Shown: positions 1 through 4,757 of the stretch, in pieces
How positions within the stretch are numbered: position 1 is the stretch's first letter
How the letters are laid out: each line of letters begins with the position of its first letter
Source: Candidatus Pacearchaeota archaeon
Lineage (GTDB): Archaea > Nanoarchaeota > Nanoarchaeia > Pacearchaeales > GW2011-AR1
Reading direction: 5' to 3'
Assembly: GCA_002690445.1 (NCBI GenBank)
Contig: NZER01000135.1
Span: 1 to 8,378 of the forward strand
Length of the DNA stretch: 8,378 nucleotides
Notes under the pieces: generated by a model
What the model saw: only the letters and a program-made list of their open reading frames with translations
Databases searched by the model: none
What the model was told of the DNA's origin: nothing
Position numbers and translations under genes: made by a program

Positions 1-36
1 CCTCGCGTCTTCTGGCAGTCGCTTTGGTGTTCTCAT
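1..36 (-). CDS. Partial small CDS at left edge, third gene of leftward operon
   Basis: Only the first 12 codons are inside the window (MRTPKRLPEDAR, then the edge). The ATG at 36-34 shares an ATGA overlap with the stop codon (35-33) of the preceding gene. An AAGGG ribosome site lies about six bases upstream, so the start is well supported despite the short visible part. The N-terminus is basic. No function can be assigned. It is the third consecutive gene in a leftward cascade in which each stop overlaps the next start. Confidence 0.6.
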   Translation of the reverse strand, partial: MRTPKRLPEDAR

Positions 37-212
37 TTCGTACCCTTTGGGGCTCGGCCGATACGCTCGGCCCTTGCCCTCGCCGCGAGAGTGTCGCGGT
101 GGATTGCCAGCTGGCGCGCGGCGACCGCCGCCGCGAGCTCTAGCAGTTCCGTGCCGGTGAGCTCCTGCACGGTGTCAACCGCGCGGGAGAGTCGCAACGT
201 GTGGGCGGTCAT
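33..212 (-). CDS. Small helical protein of unknown function (59 aa)
   Basis: A 59-residue protein reading MTAHTLRLSRAVDTVQELTG at its N-terminus and ending in GRAPKGTK. Its ATG (212-210) overlaps the TGA of the upstream gene (211-209), and its own TGA (35-33) overlaps the next ATG, so translational coupling is likely on both sides. The composition is alanine, arginine and leucine rich, with heptad-like stretches such as ELLELAAAVAARQLAIHRD that suggest one long amphipathic helix. No catalytic motif, cysteine pair or membrane segment is visible. I do not recognise the family. Small helical proteins like this are common in phage accessory operons. The double ATGA linkage is the main evidence that the gene is real. 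Confidence 0.65.
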   Translation of the reverse strand: MTAHTLRLSRAVDTVQELTGTELLELAAAVAARQLAIHRDTLAARARAERIGRAPKGTK

Positions 213-601
213 CCTTGCACGCCCAGCGCCGCTATGCCCTTGCGCCGGTCCTCGGCCAGCTGCGCGTCCGCGGTGCGGCGGGCTCCGTAGTCGTCAGCCC
301 GGTTCTCGCGGGGCTCGCGCTGGGTGGCGTTGATGCGCCGGACTGACTCGCTGGCGAGCTCGGCGATCTCGTCGGGTGCCAGCGCGCCGATGTACACGGG
401 CTCGATGTCGGGCTCGCCCTGCCGCCACAGATCTACCCACCCGTAGCGGGTGACCTGCGCCGTCCATGCGAACCACTCGCCTGACTTGCCGCCGCCGACG
501 GTGAACCGCCAACCGATCCTGAGCTCGGTGCCATCGCCGTCGGCGCGCTCGCGGGCTCGCCGGTCCCGGCCGGTGGTGCCGGTGGGTTGGTTGATGCTCA
601 T
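209..601 (-). CDS. Hypothetical protein, first gene of leftward operon (130 aa)
   Basis: A 130-residue protein starting MSINQPTGTTGRDRRARERA. The ATG at 601 is preceded by GAGGACGGAG, which gives a GGAG ribosome site about six bases from the start. After a basic, low-complexity N-terminus (about residues 1-25), residues 27-70 alternate hydrophobic and polar positions and are rich in Trp and Tyr (IGWRFTVGGGKSGEWFAWTA), which looks like a compact beta-sheet domain. Residues 70-100 (ALAPDEIAELASESVRRINA) look helical, and the tail is charged. There is no signal peptide or metal-binding motif. It heads a leftward operon and diverges from the + strand genes across the GC-rich region. The family is not recognised. 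Confidence 0.7.
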   Translation of the reverse strand: MSINQPTGTTGRDRRARERADGDGTELRIGWRFTVGGGKSGEWFAWTAQVTRYGWVDLWRQGEPDIEPVYIGALAPDEIAELASESVRRINATQREPRENRADDYGARRTADAQLAEDRRKGIAALGVQG

Positions 602-648
602 AGTCGCTCCGTCCTCGCGGCGCTGCCGCGCTTGCCGTTCCGGTGTTA

Positions 649-657
649 ATGATATCA
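649..657 (-). promoter_or_regulatory. Candidate extended -10 promoter for leftward operon
   Basis: Read on the minus strand this is TG-A-TATCAT, an extended -10 element with four of six matches to TATAAT. It lies about 50 bases upstream of the first leftward gene, in a small AT-rich island within very GC-rich DNA. No convincing -35 box is seen. The motif sits in a perfect 8-bp palindrome (TGATATCA), so it could also be a protein-binding site. Confidence 0.35.
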
Positions 658-678
658 GAAGACAGGCATAGCGGGGGC

Positions 679-1390
679 GCTAACCCGTCGTCCTGGCTAA
701 CTTGCCGGCGGCCGCCGCCGCGCCGCCGCGGCCGGTTTCGGGGCGATTTCGCCGAATGACGGGGAAAAGGCGGCTGAGAGAGGCCCAACCTGAGCCGATC
801 AGGGGTCGGTTGGGGTTGGGGTATCGGCAGAATCGCCGCCGCGGCCGCCGCCGCGGCGCCGCCGCGCTCGCCGCCGGTCACCAGCTGCACCGCCGCGACC
901 CGCCGCCGCTAACCTGCGCCGCCTGTGGGGGGGACTATAGGGGGGGGCGGTTCCGCGCTCCGGGGCTGGGTCGGTCGGCGGGTGGCTGGGTCGCTCGCCG
1001 GGGCGGTGCGGGGCTCCAGCTGCCGCGCCGGGGCGGTGGGCGGGGCGGGGCATCAGTCAACCGGGGCGGCGCGGGGGCGGGTCGCCGGGGCGGGGCGGGG
1101 GGCGGGGCTCCCGATCCGCCTGGTACCTTCCCGCCCGCCGTCGCCGGGATGGGTAAACAGGGCGGTAGTCCTCGCGCGCGGCGGCGGGGGCGGCGAGCTC
1201 GCCCAGCTGCGCCCCGATCCGGCCGAAGCGCGCAGTAGCGGCCAGCTACGCGCGGCTCCCGCCGCCCAGCTGGGGCACAGGGTCGCCGCCGCCGCTAACG
1301 CCGGTAAACGTCGCCGGGGGCTGGTTCCCTCCCCGCCGCGGCCGGCCGCGAGCGGCCAGGTGGCCGCTTTAGAGAAGCGTTACCGCTAAC
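679..1390 (+). repeat. Five dispersed GCTAAC direct repeats (consensus CGCTAACC)
   Basis: GCTAAC occurs at 679-684, 696-701, 908-913, 1294-1299 and 1385-1390, all in the same orientation. Three copies read CGCTAACC. The copies at 901-913 and 1287-1299 share the exact 13-mer CGCCGCCGCTAAC. A TA-containing hexamer recurring this often in such GC-rich DNA is unlikely by chance. The copies could be iterons or operator sites; the irregular spacing (17, 212, 386 and 91 bases) argues against a classic iteron array. Confidence 0.5.
927..1107 (+). other. Cluster of G-quadruplex motifs
   Basis: G-runs are packed together on the + strand. There is a run of seven and then a run of eight G flanking ACTATA at 927-947. 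The 1030-1050 segment has runs of four, two, three, four and four G separated by single bases. The 1087-1107 segment has runs of four, four, six and four G separated by single C residues. The last is an ideal intramolecular quadruplex pattern with one-base loops. It would form on the + strand as DNA, or in RNA from rightward transcription. Confidence 0.6.
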
Positions 1391-1492
1391 CGCGCGTCTG
1401 CGCCCGCGCCCCGTGCGGCCGCTGTGTGGCACCCCCCCCGGCCCCGGTCCGGCGCAGCGCAGTGGGGTCTATCTGGGCAGTCCCGCCCCGCG

Positions 1493-1530
1493 TTCACAGA
1501 TAATTCTCAAAACCCCAAATCTGTTACTCT
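1493..1530 (+). promoter_or_regulatory. Tentative promoter/operator ahead of first rightward gene
   Basis: This AT-rich island follows nearly 900 GC-rich bases and lies just upstream of the ribosome site of the 1548 gene. It contains TTCACA (1493-1498), GATAAT-like text (1499-1504) and TG-T-TACTCT (1522-1530), a poor extended -10. ACAGAT (1496-1501) and ATCTGT (1519-1524) form a 6-bp inverted repeat with a 17-base gap, as an operator might. No box pair with good spacing is clear, so the exact promoter is unresolved. Confidence 0.3.
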
Positions 1531-1547
1531 CTGGGCCAGGAGTGAGC

Positions 1548-1748
1548 ATGTACATATCGAACAAGGCGCGATGGCAGGATCGGGTGAGTGAGCCGCATGG
1601 CAGGCCGGCGCGACGGGTGCCGTTGCTGGCGATCTTGGACGAAGTGAGGGCAGAAGCGAGGATGAGGCGGGATCGGTGGGACGAAGACTTGGGGGCGGTG
1701 CAGACATTGGTACTAGGCCGGGAGTGCGTTCTGCTACCAGAGGTGTAG
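1548..1748 (+). CDS. Small basic protein of unknown function (66 aa)
   Basis: A 66-residue protein starting MYISNKARWQDRVSEPHGRP. I chose the ATG at 1548 because AGGAG sits five bases upstream. The frame stays open back to 1413, but that extension crosses the AT-rich promoter-like segment and low-complexity DNA. The protein is Arg-rich, with a likely helix around residues 26-48 (PLLAILDEVRAEARMRRDRW) and a hydrophobic C-terminus (VQTLVLGRECVLLPEV). No DNA-binding motif is clear, though size, charge and position as first gene after the divergent region would suit a small regulator. That role is inference only. The gap to the next gene is 44 bases. Confidence 0.6.
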   Translation: MYISNKARWQDRVSEPHGRPARRVPLLAILDEVRAEARMRRDRWDEDLGAVQTLVLGRECVLLPEV

Positions 1749-1792
1749 AATTGGGGCGTCCGGCACGGGTCAATTGAACGAGAGGAATCACG

Positions 1793-2032
1793 ATGGTCTA
1801 CGAGCGGCAGATACCGATGGCGCACATGTGCGAGTGGTGTGGGGGGGCGTTACCGGAGGGGCGCAATTCCACCCGGCGATTTTGCGGGAGTCGGTGTAGC
1901 GACGCGAAGAAGGCACCGGAGCGGAAGGAGAGGCGGGAGGCGAGGAAGAGGAAGCGGGCCGAGATTGACTACGGGAACCTACCGCTGGCGTCGTTGGGGG
2001 ACGTGAACCCGAAGAACTGGACGGTGTCGTGA
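1793..2032 (+). CDS. Small Cys4 zinc-finger protein (79 aa)
   Basis: A 79-residue protein with Cys13, Cys16, Cys31 and Cys35 spaced C-x2-C-x14-C-x3-C (CEWCGGALP ... RFCGSRCSDA). This resembles treble-clef or FCS-like zinc ribbons, in which the second pair caps a helix. A strongly basic tract follows (about residues 39-58, PERKERREARKRKRAE), well suited to contact nucleic acid. The ATG at 1793 has AGAGG about seven bases upstream; later ATGs (residues 9 and 12) would still keep the whole finger. Its TGA overlaps the next ATG (TGATG), implying coupled translation. A single structural zinc in a small nucleic-acid-binding or adaptor protein is likely, but the exact role is unknown. Confidence 0.72.
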   Translation: MVYERQIPMAHMCEWCGGALPEGRNSTRRFCGSRCSDAKKAPERKERREARKRKRAEIDYGNLPLASLGDVNPKNWTVS

Positions 2033-2280
2033 TGGCGGTTGAGAAGGACTACAGCGAGCGAGGCCAGGACGAGCCGTCGATCGAAATGGACGCGGACATC
2101 ATGGACCACCTCTACATGGCGATTGACAACCCGGATTCGGCGCGGTGGTCGTTCGATCAACTGTTTATGCAGGCGGCGCAGGTACAGGCGACTCGGGACC
2201 AGACGCAGGTGCTGAGGGACGTGGCAGCGGCGATAGCGACGCTGGAGTTAGTCGTCTCTCGGGAGGAATCCGGTGGGTAA
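2032..2280 (+). CDS. Acidic helical protein of unknown function (82 aa)
   Basis: An 82-residue protein starting MAVEKDYSERGQDEPSIEMD. The start could be the ATG at 2032, which overlaps the upstream TGA as TGATG, or the adjacent in-frame GTG at 2029; I prefer the ATG. There is no strong ribosome site, which fits translational coupling. The first 40 residues are acidic. Residues 46-78 (QLFMQAAQVQATRDQTQVLR and onward) form a likely helix with hydrophobic spacing suited to a coiled coil. Its end contains GGGAGG, the ribosome site of the next gene, which it overlaps by 8 bases. No known domain is recognised. Confidence 0.65.
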   Translation: MAVEKDYSERGQDEPSIEMDADIMDHLYMAIDNPDSARWSFDQLFMQAAQVQATRDQTQVLRDVAAAIATLELVVSREESGG

Positions 2281-2605
2281 CCCGATATTCGACTACCTGG
2301 AGGACATCGGCGCGATGGCCGTCAAGATGGACGGGTTCGACGACGCTGTGATGGGCTACACCGAGGACGGAGAGAGCTTCCGGCTGATCTACTCGCACCG
2401 GGGGCTGGTGAAGGTGCTCGAAAAGGATATGAGCGAGGAAGACGCGCTCGAATACATCGACTTCAACGTGATCCGCGGCGTGGCCTACATGCCGAACATG
2501 AACGGCCTGCCGGCGCCGATCATCATGTACGAGGTCGATGCGCCGCCGAAGCTGCTCATGGACATCTTCCGGGAAATGGACGAGCAAGATGCCGAAGACG
2601 ATTGA
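2273..2605 (+). CDS. Small phage protein of a widespread uncharacterised type (110 aa)
   Basis: A 110-residue acidic protein. The GTG start at 2273 lies seven to eight bases after GGAGG, the best start signal available. The central pattern (AVMGYTEDGESFRLIYSHRG, then KVLEKDMSEEDALEYIDFNV, then AYMPNMNGLPAPIIMYE) matches my recollection of small uncharacterised proteins common in phages and some bacteria. Their signature is a predicted 'IYsxxkmvevL...gMseEEAxEyixfNtig.aYmGe..PIi' motif. That likeness is from memory, not a search. The fold is probably alpha/beta with no catalytic residues evident. It overlaps both neighbours, so it belongs to the same operon. Function is unknown. Confidence 0.75.
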   Translation: MGNPIFDYLEDIGAMAVKMDGFDDAVMGYTEDGESFRLIYSHRGLVKVLEKDMSEEDALEYIDFNVIRGVAYMPNMNGLPAPIIMYEVDAPPKLLMDIFREMDEQDAEDD

Positions 2606-2876
2606 GCAGTACCGGGAAGAGTTCGAGGACGCGCACCGGGGCGCCGGCGACCTGCTTGAGCGCCTTTGGGAAATGTGGGTTGAGCAGTTTCACCCCACGC
2701 TGGTCGGCCTGGAGCTCATCGACCCCCAATGGGCACCCACGCCCCAGCCCGTGATCGACCGCGTGGGCTGGGCGCCGGTGCTCCTCAAAGTGCCGACGGT
2801 TCATGCAGCCTTCTGGCGCCGGGTGCGTAAGCACGGCCTGACCAACCGCCTCAGCCGCGAGCTCTCGACGTGGTAG
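2589..2876 (+). CDS. Hypothetical Trp-rich protein (95 aa)
   Basis: A 95-residue protein starting MPKTIEQYREEFEDAHRGAG. I chose the ATG at 2589; the frame is open back to 2538, but that part shadows the upstream gene. The start lies 17 bases inside the previous gene and uses a weak GGACGAG-like site. Residues 1-35 look helical and amphipathic. The middle is Pro-rich (QWAPTPQPVIDRVGWAP), and the C-terminus is basic (FWRRVRKHGLTNRLSREL). Six Trp residues in 95 is high. There are no cysteines, no membrane segment and no recognisable domain. It overlaps the next gene by 7 bases. Confidence 0.65.
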   Translation: MPKTIEQYREEFEDAHRGAGDLLERLWEMWVEQFHPTLVGLELIDPQWAPTPQPVIDRVGWAPVLLKVPTVHAAFWRRVRKHGLTNRLSRELSTW

Positions 2877-3088
2877 CCCCCTGTGGTCGCTGCCGGGGCT
2901 ACGGCTGCATCCAGGCGCTCCAGGTGCGCGAGTTCCAACCGCTTCCTATGTTCCCGCCCACGCCCTACGATCACCAGTTCGCTATGGATTGCCCTGTATG
3001 CGTCGGGTGGCGCCGATCTGAAACCCAGCAGATGGTCCAGGCCAGCCTTTGTGCCACCAGGGAGCCAAATGCCCCGCCCGACGGTTAG
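2870..3088 (+). CDS. Small zinc-ribbon protein, CxxC...CxxC (72 aa)
   Basis: A 72-residue protein starting at GTG 2870. It contains CGRCRGYGC (Cys5, Cys8, Cys13) and a distal CPVC (Cys41, Cys44). The CxxCxGxG text resembles one repeat of the DnaJ-type zinc-binding motif, and two CxxC pairs about 30 residues apart make a plausible single zinc ribbon. The intervening part is Pro-rich (FQPLPMFPPTPYD). The start overlaps the upstream TAG, and the ribosome site is weak, which suits coupling. The stop lies inside the next gene (20-base overlap). Small zinc ribbons of this kind are frequent in phage operons, usually without assigned function. Confidence 0.62.
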   Translation: MVAPCGRCRGYGCIQALQVREFQPLPMFPPTPYDHQFAMDCPVCVGWRRSETQQMVQASLCATREPNAPPDG

Positions 3089-3635
3089 AATCCCCTTCGA
3101 TCGCAGGGAGGCCCAGCGCATCGCCGATATACGCGATGCCGCCCACGAAGACGACGGCCGGCACTTCAACCCCGACTTTGAATTGGTGGGCGTCGCCGGT
3201 GAGCTCGCCTTCGAGCAATGGTCCGGTATCCCGATCGGCCCCGGCCTGAACGGTGCCGGCGACGAAGAAGACTTTAAGGTCGCCGGCATCCAGATCGACG
3301 TAAAGACCTTCCAGAAGGCCAACAACCTGATCGTGGAAGCCGCCAGGATCAAACCAGGCACGGCCTACGTCCTGGCTCAGTACGAGCCCCAGGGGTTCAT
3401 AGAGTTCCGGGGTTGGGAGTGGGGGAAGGTCATGCAGACGATGGATGTCAAGACGTTCGGGAAACACACGATCCCCAACCATTTCCAACATTGGCACGCC
3501 ATACGCCCCATGCACCAACTACGGGACGGGCTTTTGCTATTATGGGACCGACTGGAGCTCGTCGCTCCAGCAGGAGGAATCCATGATGGTGAGACAAGAC
3601 GACAGCCCCGGTCTGGCCGAAGACCTTTTCAGTGA
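3069..3635 (+). CDS. PD-(D/E)XK nuclease-like phage protein (188 aa)
   Basis: A 188-residue protein. The ATG at 3069 follows AGGGAG by five bases; the frame is open further upstream to 2883, but that part has no ribosome site and shadows the zinc-ribbon gene. The visible pattern is typical of the restriction-endonuclease-like fold: Gly44-Glu45 in a helix (VGVAGELAFEQW), Asp68 (GDEEDFKV), then Asp77-Val-Lys79 in a strand (IQIDVKTF). A conserved-looking YVLAQY strand and an aromatic FRGWEWGKV segment follow. This suggests a metal-dependent DNA nuclease, perhaps for host DNA breakdown, recombination or exclusion. Activity is inferred. DVKTF occurs twice (77-81, 126-130). The last 18 residues are Arg-rich and overlap the next gene by 53 bases, so that tail may not be conserved. 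Confidence 0.68.
   Translation: MPRPTVRIPFDRREAQRIADIRDAAHEDDGRHFNPDFELVGVAGELAFEQWSGIPIGPGLNGAGDEEDFKVAGIQIDVKTFQKANNLIVEAARIKPGTAYVLAQYEPQGFIEFRGWEWGKVMQTMDVKTFGKHTIPNHFQHWHAIRPMHQLRDGLLLLWDRLELVAPAGGIHDGETRRQPRSGRRPFQ
3535..3543 (+). promoter_or_regulatory. Candidate extended -10 promoter for the 3583 gene
   Basis: TG-C-TATTAT is an extended -10 box with five of six matches to TATAAT, located within the end of the nuclease gene. No good -35 is present, which is usual for extended -10 promoters. Transcription would start near 3550, directly before a 7-bp hairpin and the AGGAGG site. Confidence 0.5.
3552..3577 (+). promoter_or_regulatory. 5' leader hairpin plus AGGAGG ribosome site
   Basis: CTGGAGC (3552-3558) and GCTCCAG (3564-3570) form a perfect 7-bp stem with a five-base loop. 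One base later comes a full AGGAGG (3572-3577), five bases before the ATG at 3583. With the promoter at 3535-3543, the stem would sit at the extreme 5' end of the mRNA, where it may protect the transcript and keep the ribosome site exposed. Confidence 0.5.
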
Positions 3636-4044
3636 CGAGGCAATGGGGGCAGACAGCGCCGACGACGCCGGCGTAGAGCTCGACCCAGGCGAAGTTCCGA
3701 TCAGCGAGATTCCGCCGCCGGCGCCGGACGCGGAGCCCCTCGACCTGAATGTTCACGACGCAACATCGGCTGACGCGGCTGAGGCGATGGACAGGGCACT
3801 CGACCCGCACGAATACGTCGATCCCCTCTCCCGCGTCTCCCAGCCGGTGCCCGATCCGTCGATGCGGGACACGGGGGCGAATGTGGCTTTTCTGCAAGGT
3901 CGCCCGCCCGACCCGGTAGTGCCGCCCGATGTGAACGAAGAGATCGCGGTGATGCGATCCTGCGACCACGCTTTGAACAAGCTGGATTACCGAACGCGAC
4001 TGCGTGTGGTGGCTTGGATCAACCAGCGATTCGGCGGATTCTGA
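3583..4044 (+). CDS. Acidic protein with conserved-looking C-terminal helix (153 aa)
   Basis: A 153-residue acidic protein starting MMVRQDDSPGLAEDLFSDEA. The ATG at 3583 has the best ribosome site in the window (AGGAGG, five bases away); an in-frame ATG at 3586 is possible. Residues 1-120 are low complexity, rich in Asp, Glu, Pro and Ala, and probably disordered. The C-terminus (EIAVMRSCDHALNKLDYRTR, then LRVVAWINQRFGGF) matches a short motif I know from many phage hypothetical proteins, in which a helix ends in 'LD..tR.RVl.wi..RFG'. It appears to be the first gene of a new transcription unit. A scaffold, adaptor or packaging accessory role would suit position and composition, but this is speculation. 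Confidence 0.72.
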   Translation: MMVRQDDSPGLAEDLFSDEAMGADSADDAGVELDPGEVPISEIPPPAPDAEPLDLNVHDATSADAAEAMDRALDPHEYVDPLSRVSQPVPDPSMRDTGANVAFLQGRPPDPVVPPDVNEEIAVMRSCDHALNKLDYRTRLRVVAWINQRFGGF

Positions 4045-4045
4045 T

Positions 4046-4435
4046 TTGAGCGAATCGGATTCTGAAAAAGAAAAAGACGAAGAAGCTCCCTCCCCTCCCC
4101 GCCCCGGCCAAGATCATTACAACTGGATTTACGCTTGGTGCCTGGACGCGGCCAAGGGGAGGCTCGTTGACAATCCTGCGGACGCGGTGGTGGCGGTGAT
4201 TCAGAGAATCGCAGAACTCAGAAAGGTCGATTACGCCGCCGGTAGGGGGAGCTTCTCCCCCTACAGTCCCCCTCTTCACGACGAAATCAATCGAAAACTC
4301 GATGTGATCTACGGAATCATTCGGGCGATGGCCGAAGGGTCGTCGTTCAATGTCGAAGCGCATAACGAGAACCTTGCGAAGATGGACGCCGCGTTCGGCG
4401 ACCTTCAAGGGCGACTTGAAAAGCTGGGCGGTTAA
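4046..4435 (+). CDS. Hypothetical protein with C-terminal coiled coil (about 129 aa)
   Basis: The start is uncertain. TTG 4046 lies one base after the previous stop (TGATTTG) and is preferred. GTG 4004 would add 14 residues that shadow the upstream gene. No strong ribosome site supports either. The N-terminus is very acidic and charged (SESDSEKEKDEEAP), followed by an aromatic segment (HYNWIYAWCLDAAKGRL). The C-terminal half reads DEINRKLDVIYGIIRAMAEG and then NENLAKMDAAFGDLQGRLEK, with hydrophobic spacing typical of coiled coils. Size and site, two genes ahead of the large terminase, leave room for a small-terminase role, but no helix-turn-helix is recognisable. It contains a 10-bp palindrome at 4242-4264 and is followed by a non-coding control region. 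Confidence 0.6.
   Translation: MSESDSEKEKDEEAPSPPRPGQDHYNWIYAWCLDAAKGRLVDNPADAVVAVIQRIAELRKVDYAAGRGSFSPYSPPLHDEINRKLDVIYGIIRAMAEGSSFNVEAHNENLAKMDAAFGDLQGRLEKLGG
4242..4264. repeat. Perfect 10-bp palindrome inside a coding region
   Basis: GTAGGGGGAG (4242-4251) and CTCCCCCTAC (4255-4264) are exact reverse complements around a three-base CTT. It lies in frame within the 4046 gene and codes for a Gly/Ser/Pro-rich turn. No T-run follows, so it is not a standard terminator. It could be a protein-binding palindrome or an mRNA-stability or pause hairpin. Confidence 0.6.
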
Positions 4436-4557
4436 GCTTTTGCGCCTCTCTGGTAGCGAGTGTCTGGCGGGTTATCGCGGGAAAGTCTGCCTGCCCACGC
4501 CGGTCTACGGGCCGGAGCCGTTGGACGTGCTGGTAGGGCTACGGGGGTTCGGGGGGC

Positions 4558-4587
4558 TTGACAGGGGTGGTAATTGTCACGGATACT
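4558..4587 (+). promoter_or_regulatory. Sigma-70-type promoter (TTGACA, 18 nt, GATACT)
   Basis: TTGACA at 4558-4563 is a perfect -35 box. GATACT at 4582-4587 matches the -10 consensus at four of six positions, with an 18-base spacer. This is the best two-box promoter in the window, with a predicted start near 4594. TGACA (4559-4563) and TGTCA (4575-4579) form an inverted repeat that could serve as an operator overlapping the promoter. Confidence 0.6.
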
Positions 4588-4593
4588 TCTCTC

Positions 4594-4684
4594 AATCTGT
4601 GAGGGACTAGAGACTAGGCGCTTTGGATACTGAGCGTCAAGTTTCCGAAGTAGCCCCCTGGTTCGCCGGGGGGCTACTTTGTTG
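4594..4684 (+). ncRNA. Candidate small RNA or attenuated leader, about 90 nt
   Basis: This is the stretch between the predicted start of the 4558 promoter and the end of the intrinsic terminator. It has no open frame of useful length. It contains CTAG-AGA-CTAG and a short CGCT/AGCG pairing before the terminator stem, as in many phage and bacterial small RNAs. Alternatively it is a leader whose terminator limits read-through into the gene at 4878. The RNA family is not recognised. Confidence 0.4.
4648..4684 (+). terminator. Strong intrinsic terminator
   Basis: AAGTAGCCCCC (4648-4658) pairs perfectly with GGGGGCTACTT (4669-4679) around a ten-base loop, followed by TTTGTTGTT. The stem is 11 bp and GC-rich at the loop end. 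It would stop transcripts from the 4558 promoter and also any from the upstream gene block. Confidence 0.8.
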
Positions 4685-4757
4685 TTACGATCTGGCCGGT
4701 GGGCGGGGCGTTTACCGGGTGAGTGATTCCTCTTGGGCACCCCGCCCGCCACCAGAC

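Larger units (their letters stand above)
602..1547. other. Long GC-rich divergent intergenic region, probable control or origin region
   Basis: I see no credible gene in this stretch. The open frames on both strands are low-complexity translations rich in Gly, Ala, Arg and Pro, without ribosome sites. It separates the leftward and rightward operons. The + strand is dominated by CCG/GCC runs up to about 920 and by GGGG/GGGGC runs from about 925 to 1110, so the strand skew flips near 920. It also holds five GCTAAC copies, two GGTAAAC copies (1152-1158, 1303-1309), four CAGCTG palindromes, and a hairpin CCCAACC (784-790) / GGTTGGG (808-814). Divergent transcription, repeated short motifs and a skew flip fit a phage replication-origin or switch region. 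This is inference, and no replication gene is seen here. Confidence 0.5.

Noticed and set aside
294..890. Minus-strand 198-codon open frame
   Set aside because: It is an out-of-frame shadow of the 130-residue leftward gene, with an Ala/Pro/Arg-rich translation from low-complexity DNA.
925..950. ACTATAGGG text resembling a T7 polymerase promoter core
   Set aside because: Only the nine bases around the start match; the upstream recognition part is a G-run, and no phage RNA polymerase gene is seen.
702..1389. Overlapping + strand open frames of 178 and 154 codons in the GC-rich region
   Set aside because: The translations are Gly/Ala/Arg/Pro low complexity, have no ribosome sites and overlap each other. 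Long open frames are expected by chance in DNA this GC-rich.
600..1500. CRISPR array suggested by repeated motifs
   Set aside because: The repeats are only six to thirteen bases long with irregular gaps, and no cas genes are present.
4004..4045. GTG 4004 as start of the 4046 gene
   Set aside because: The added residues shadow the upstream gene and no ribosome site supports it. TTG 4046 right after the upstream stop is more economical, though not proven.
4540..4670. GGTTCG text suggesting a tRNA T-arm
   Set aside because: At 4547 the flanks are all G and cannot pair; at 4660 it is the loop of the terminator. No acceptor, D or anticodon stems can be drawn.
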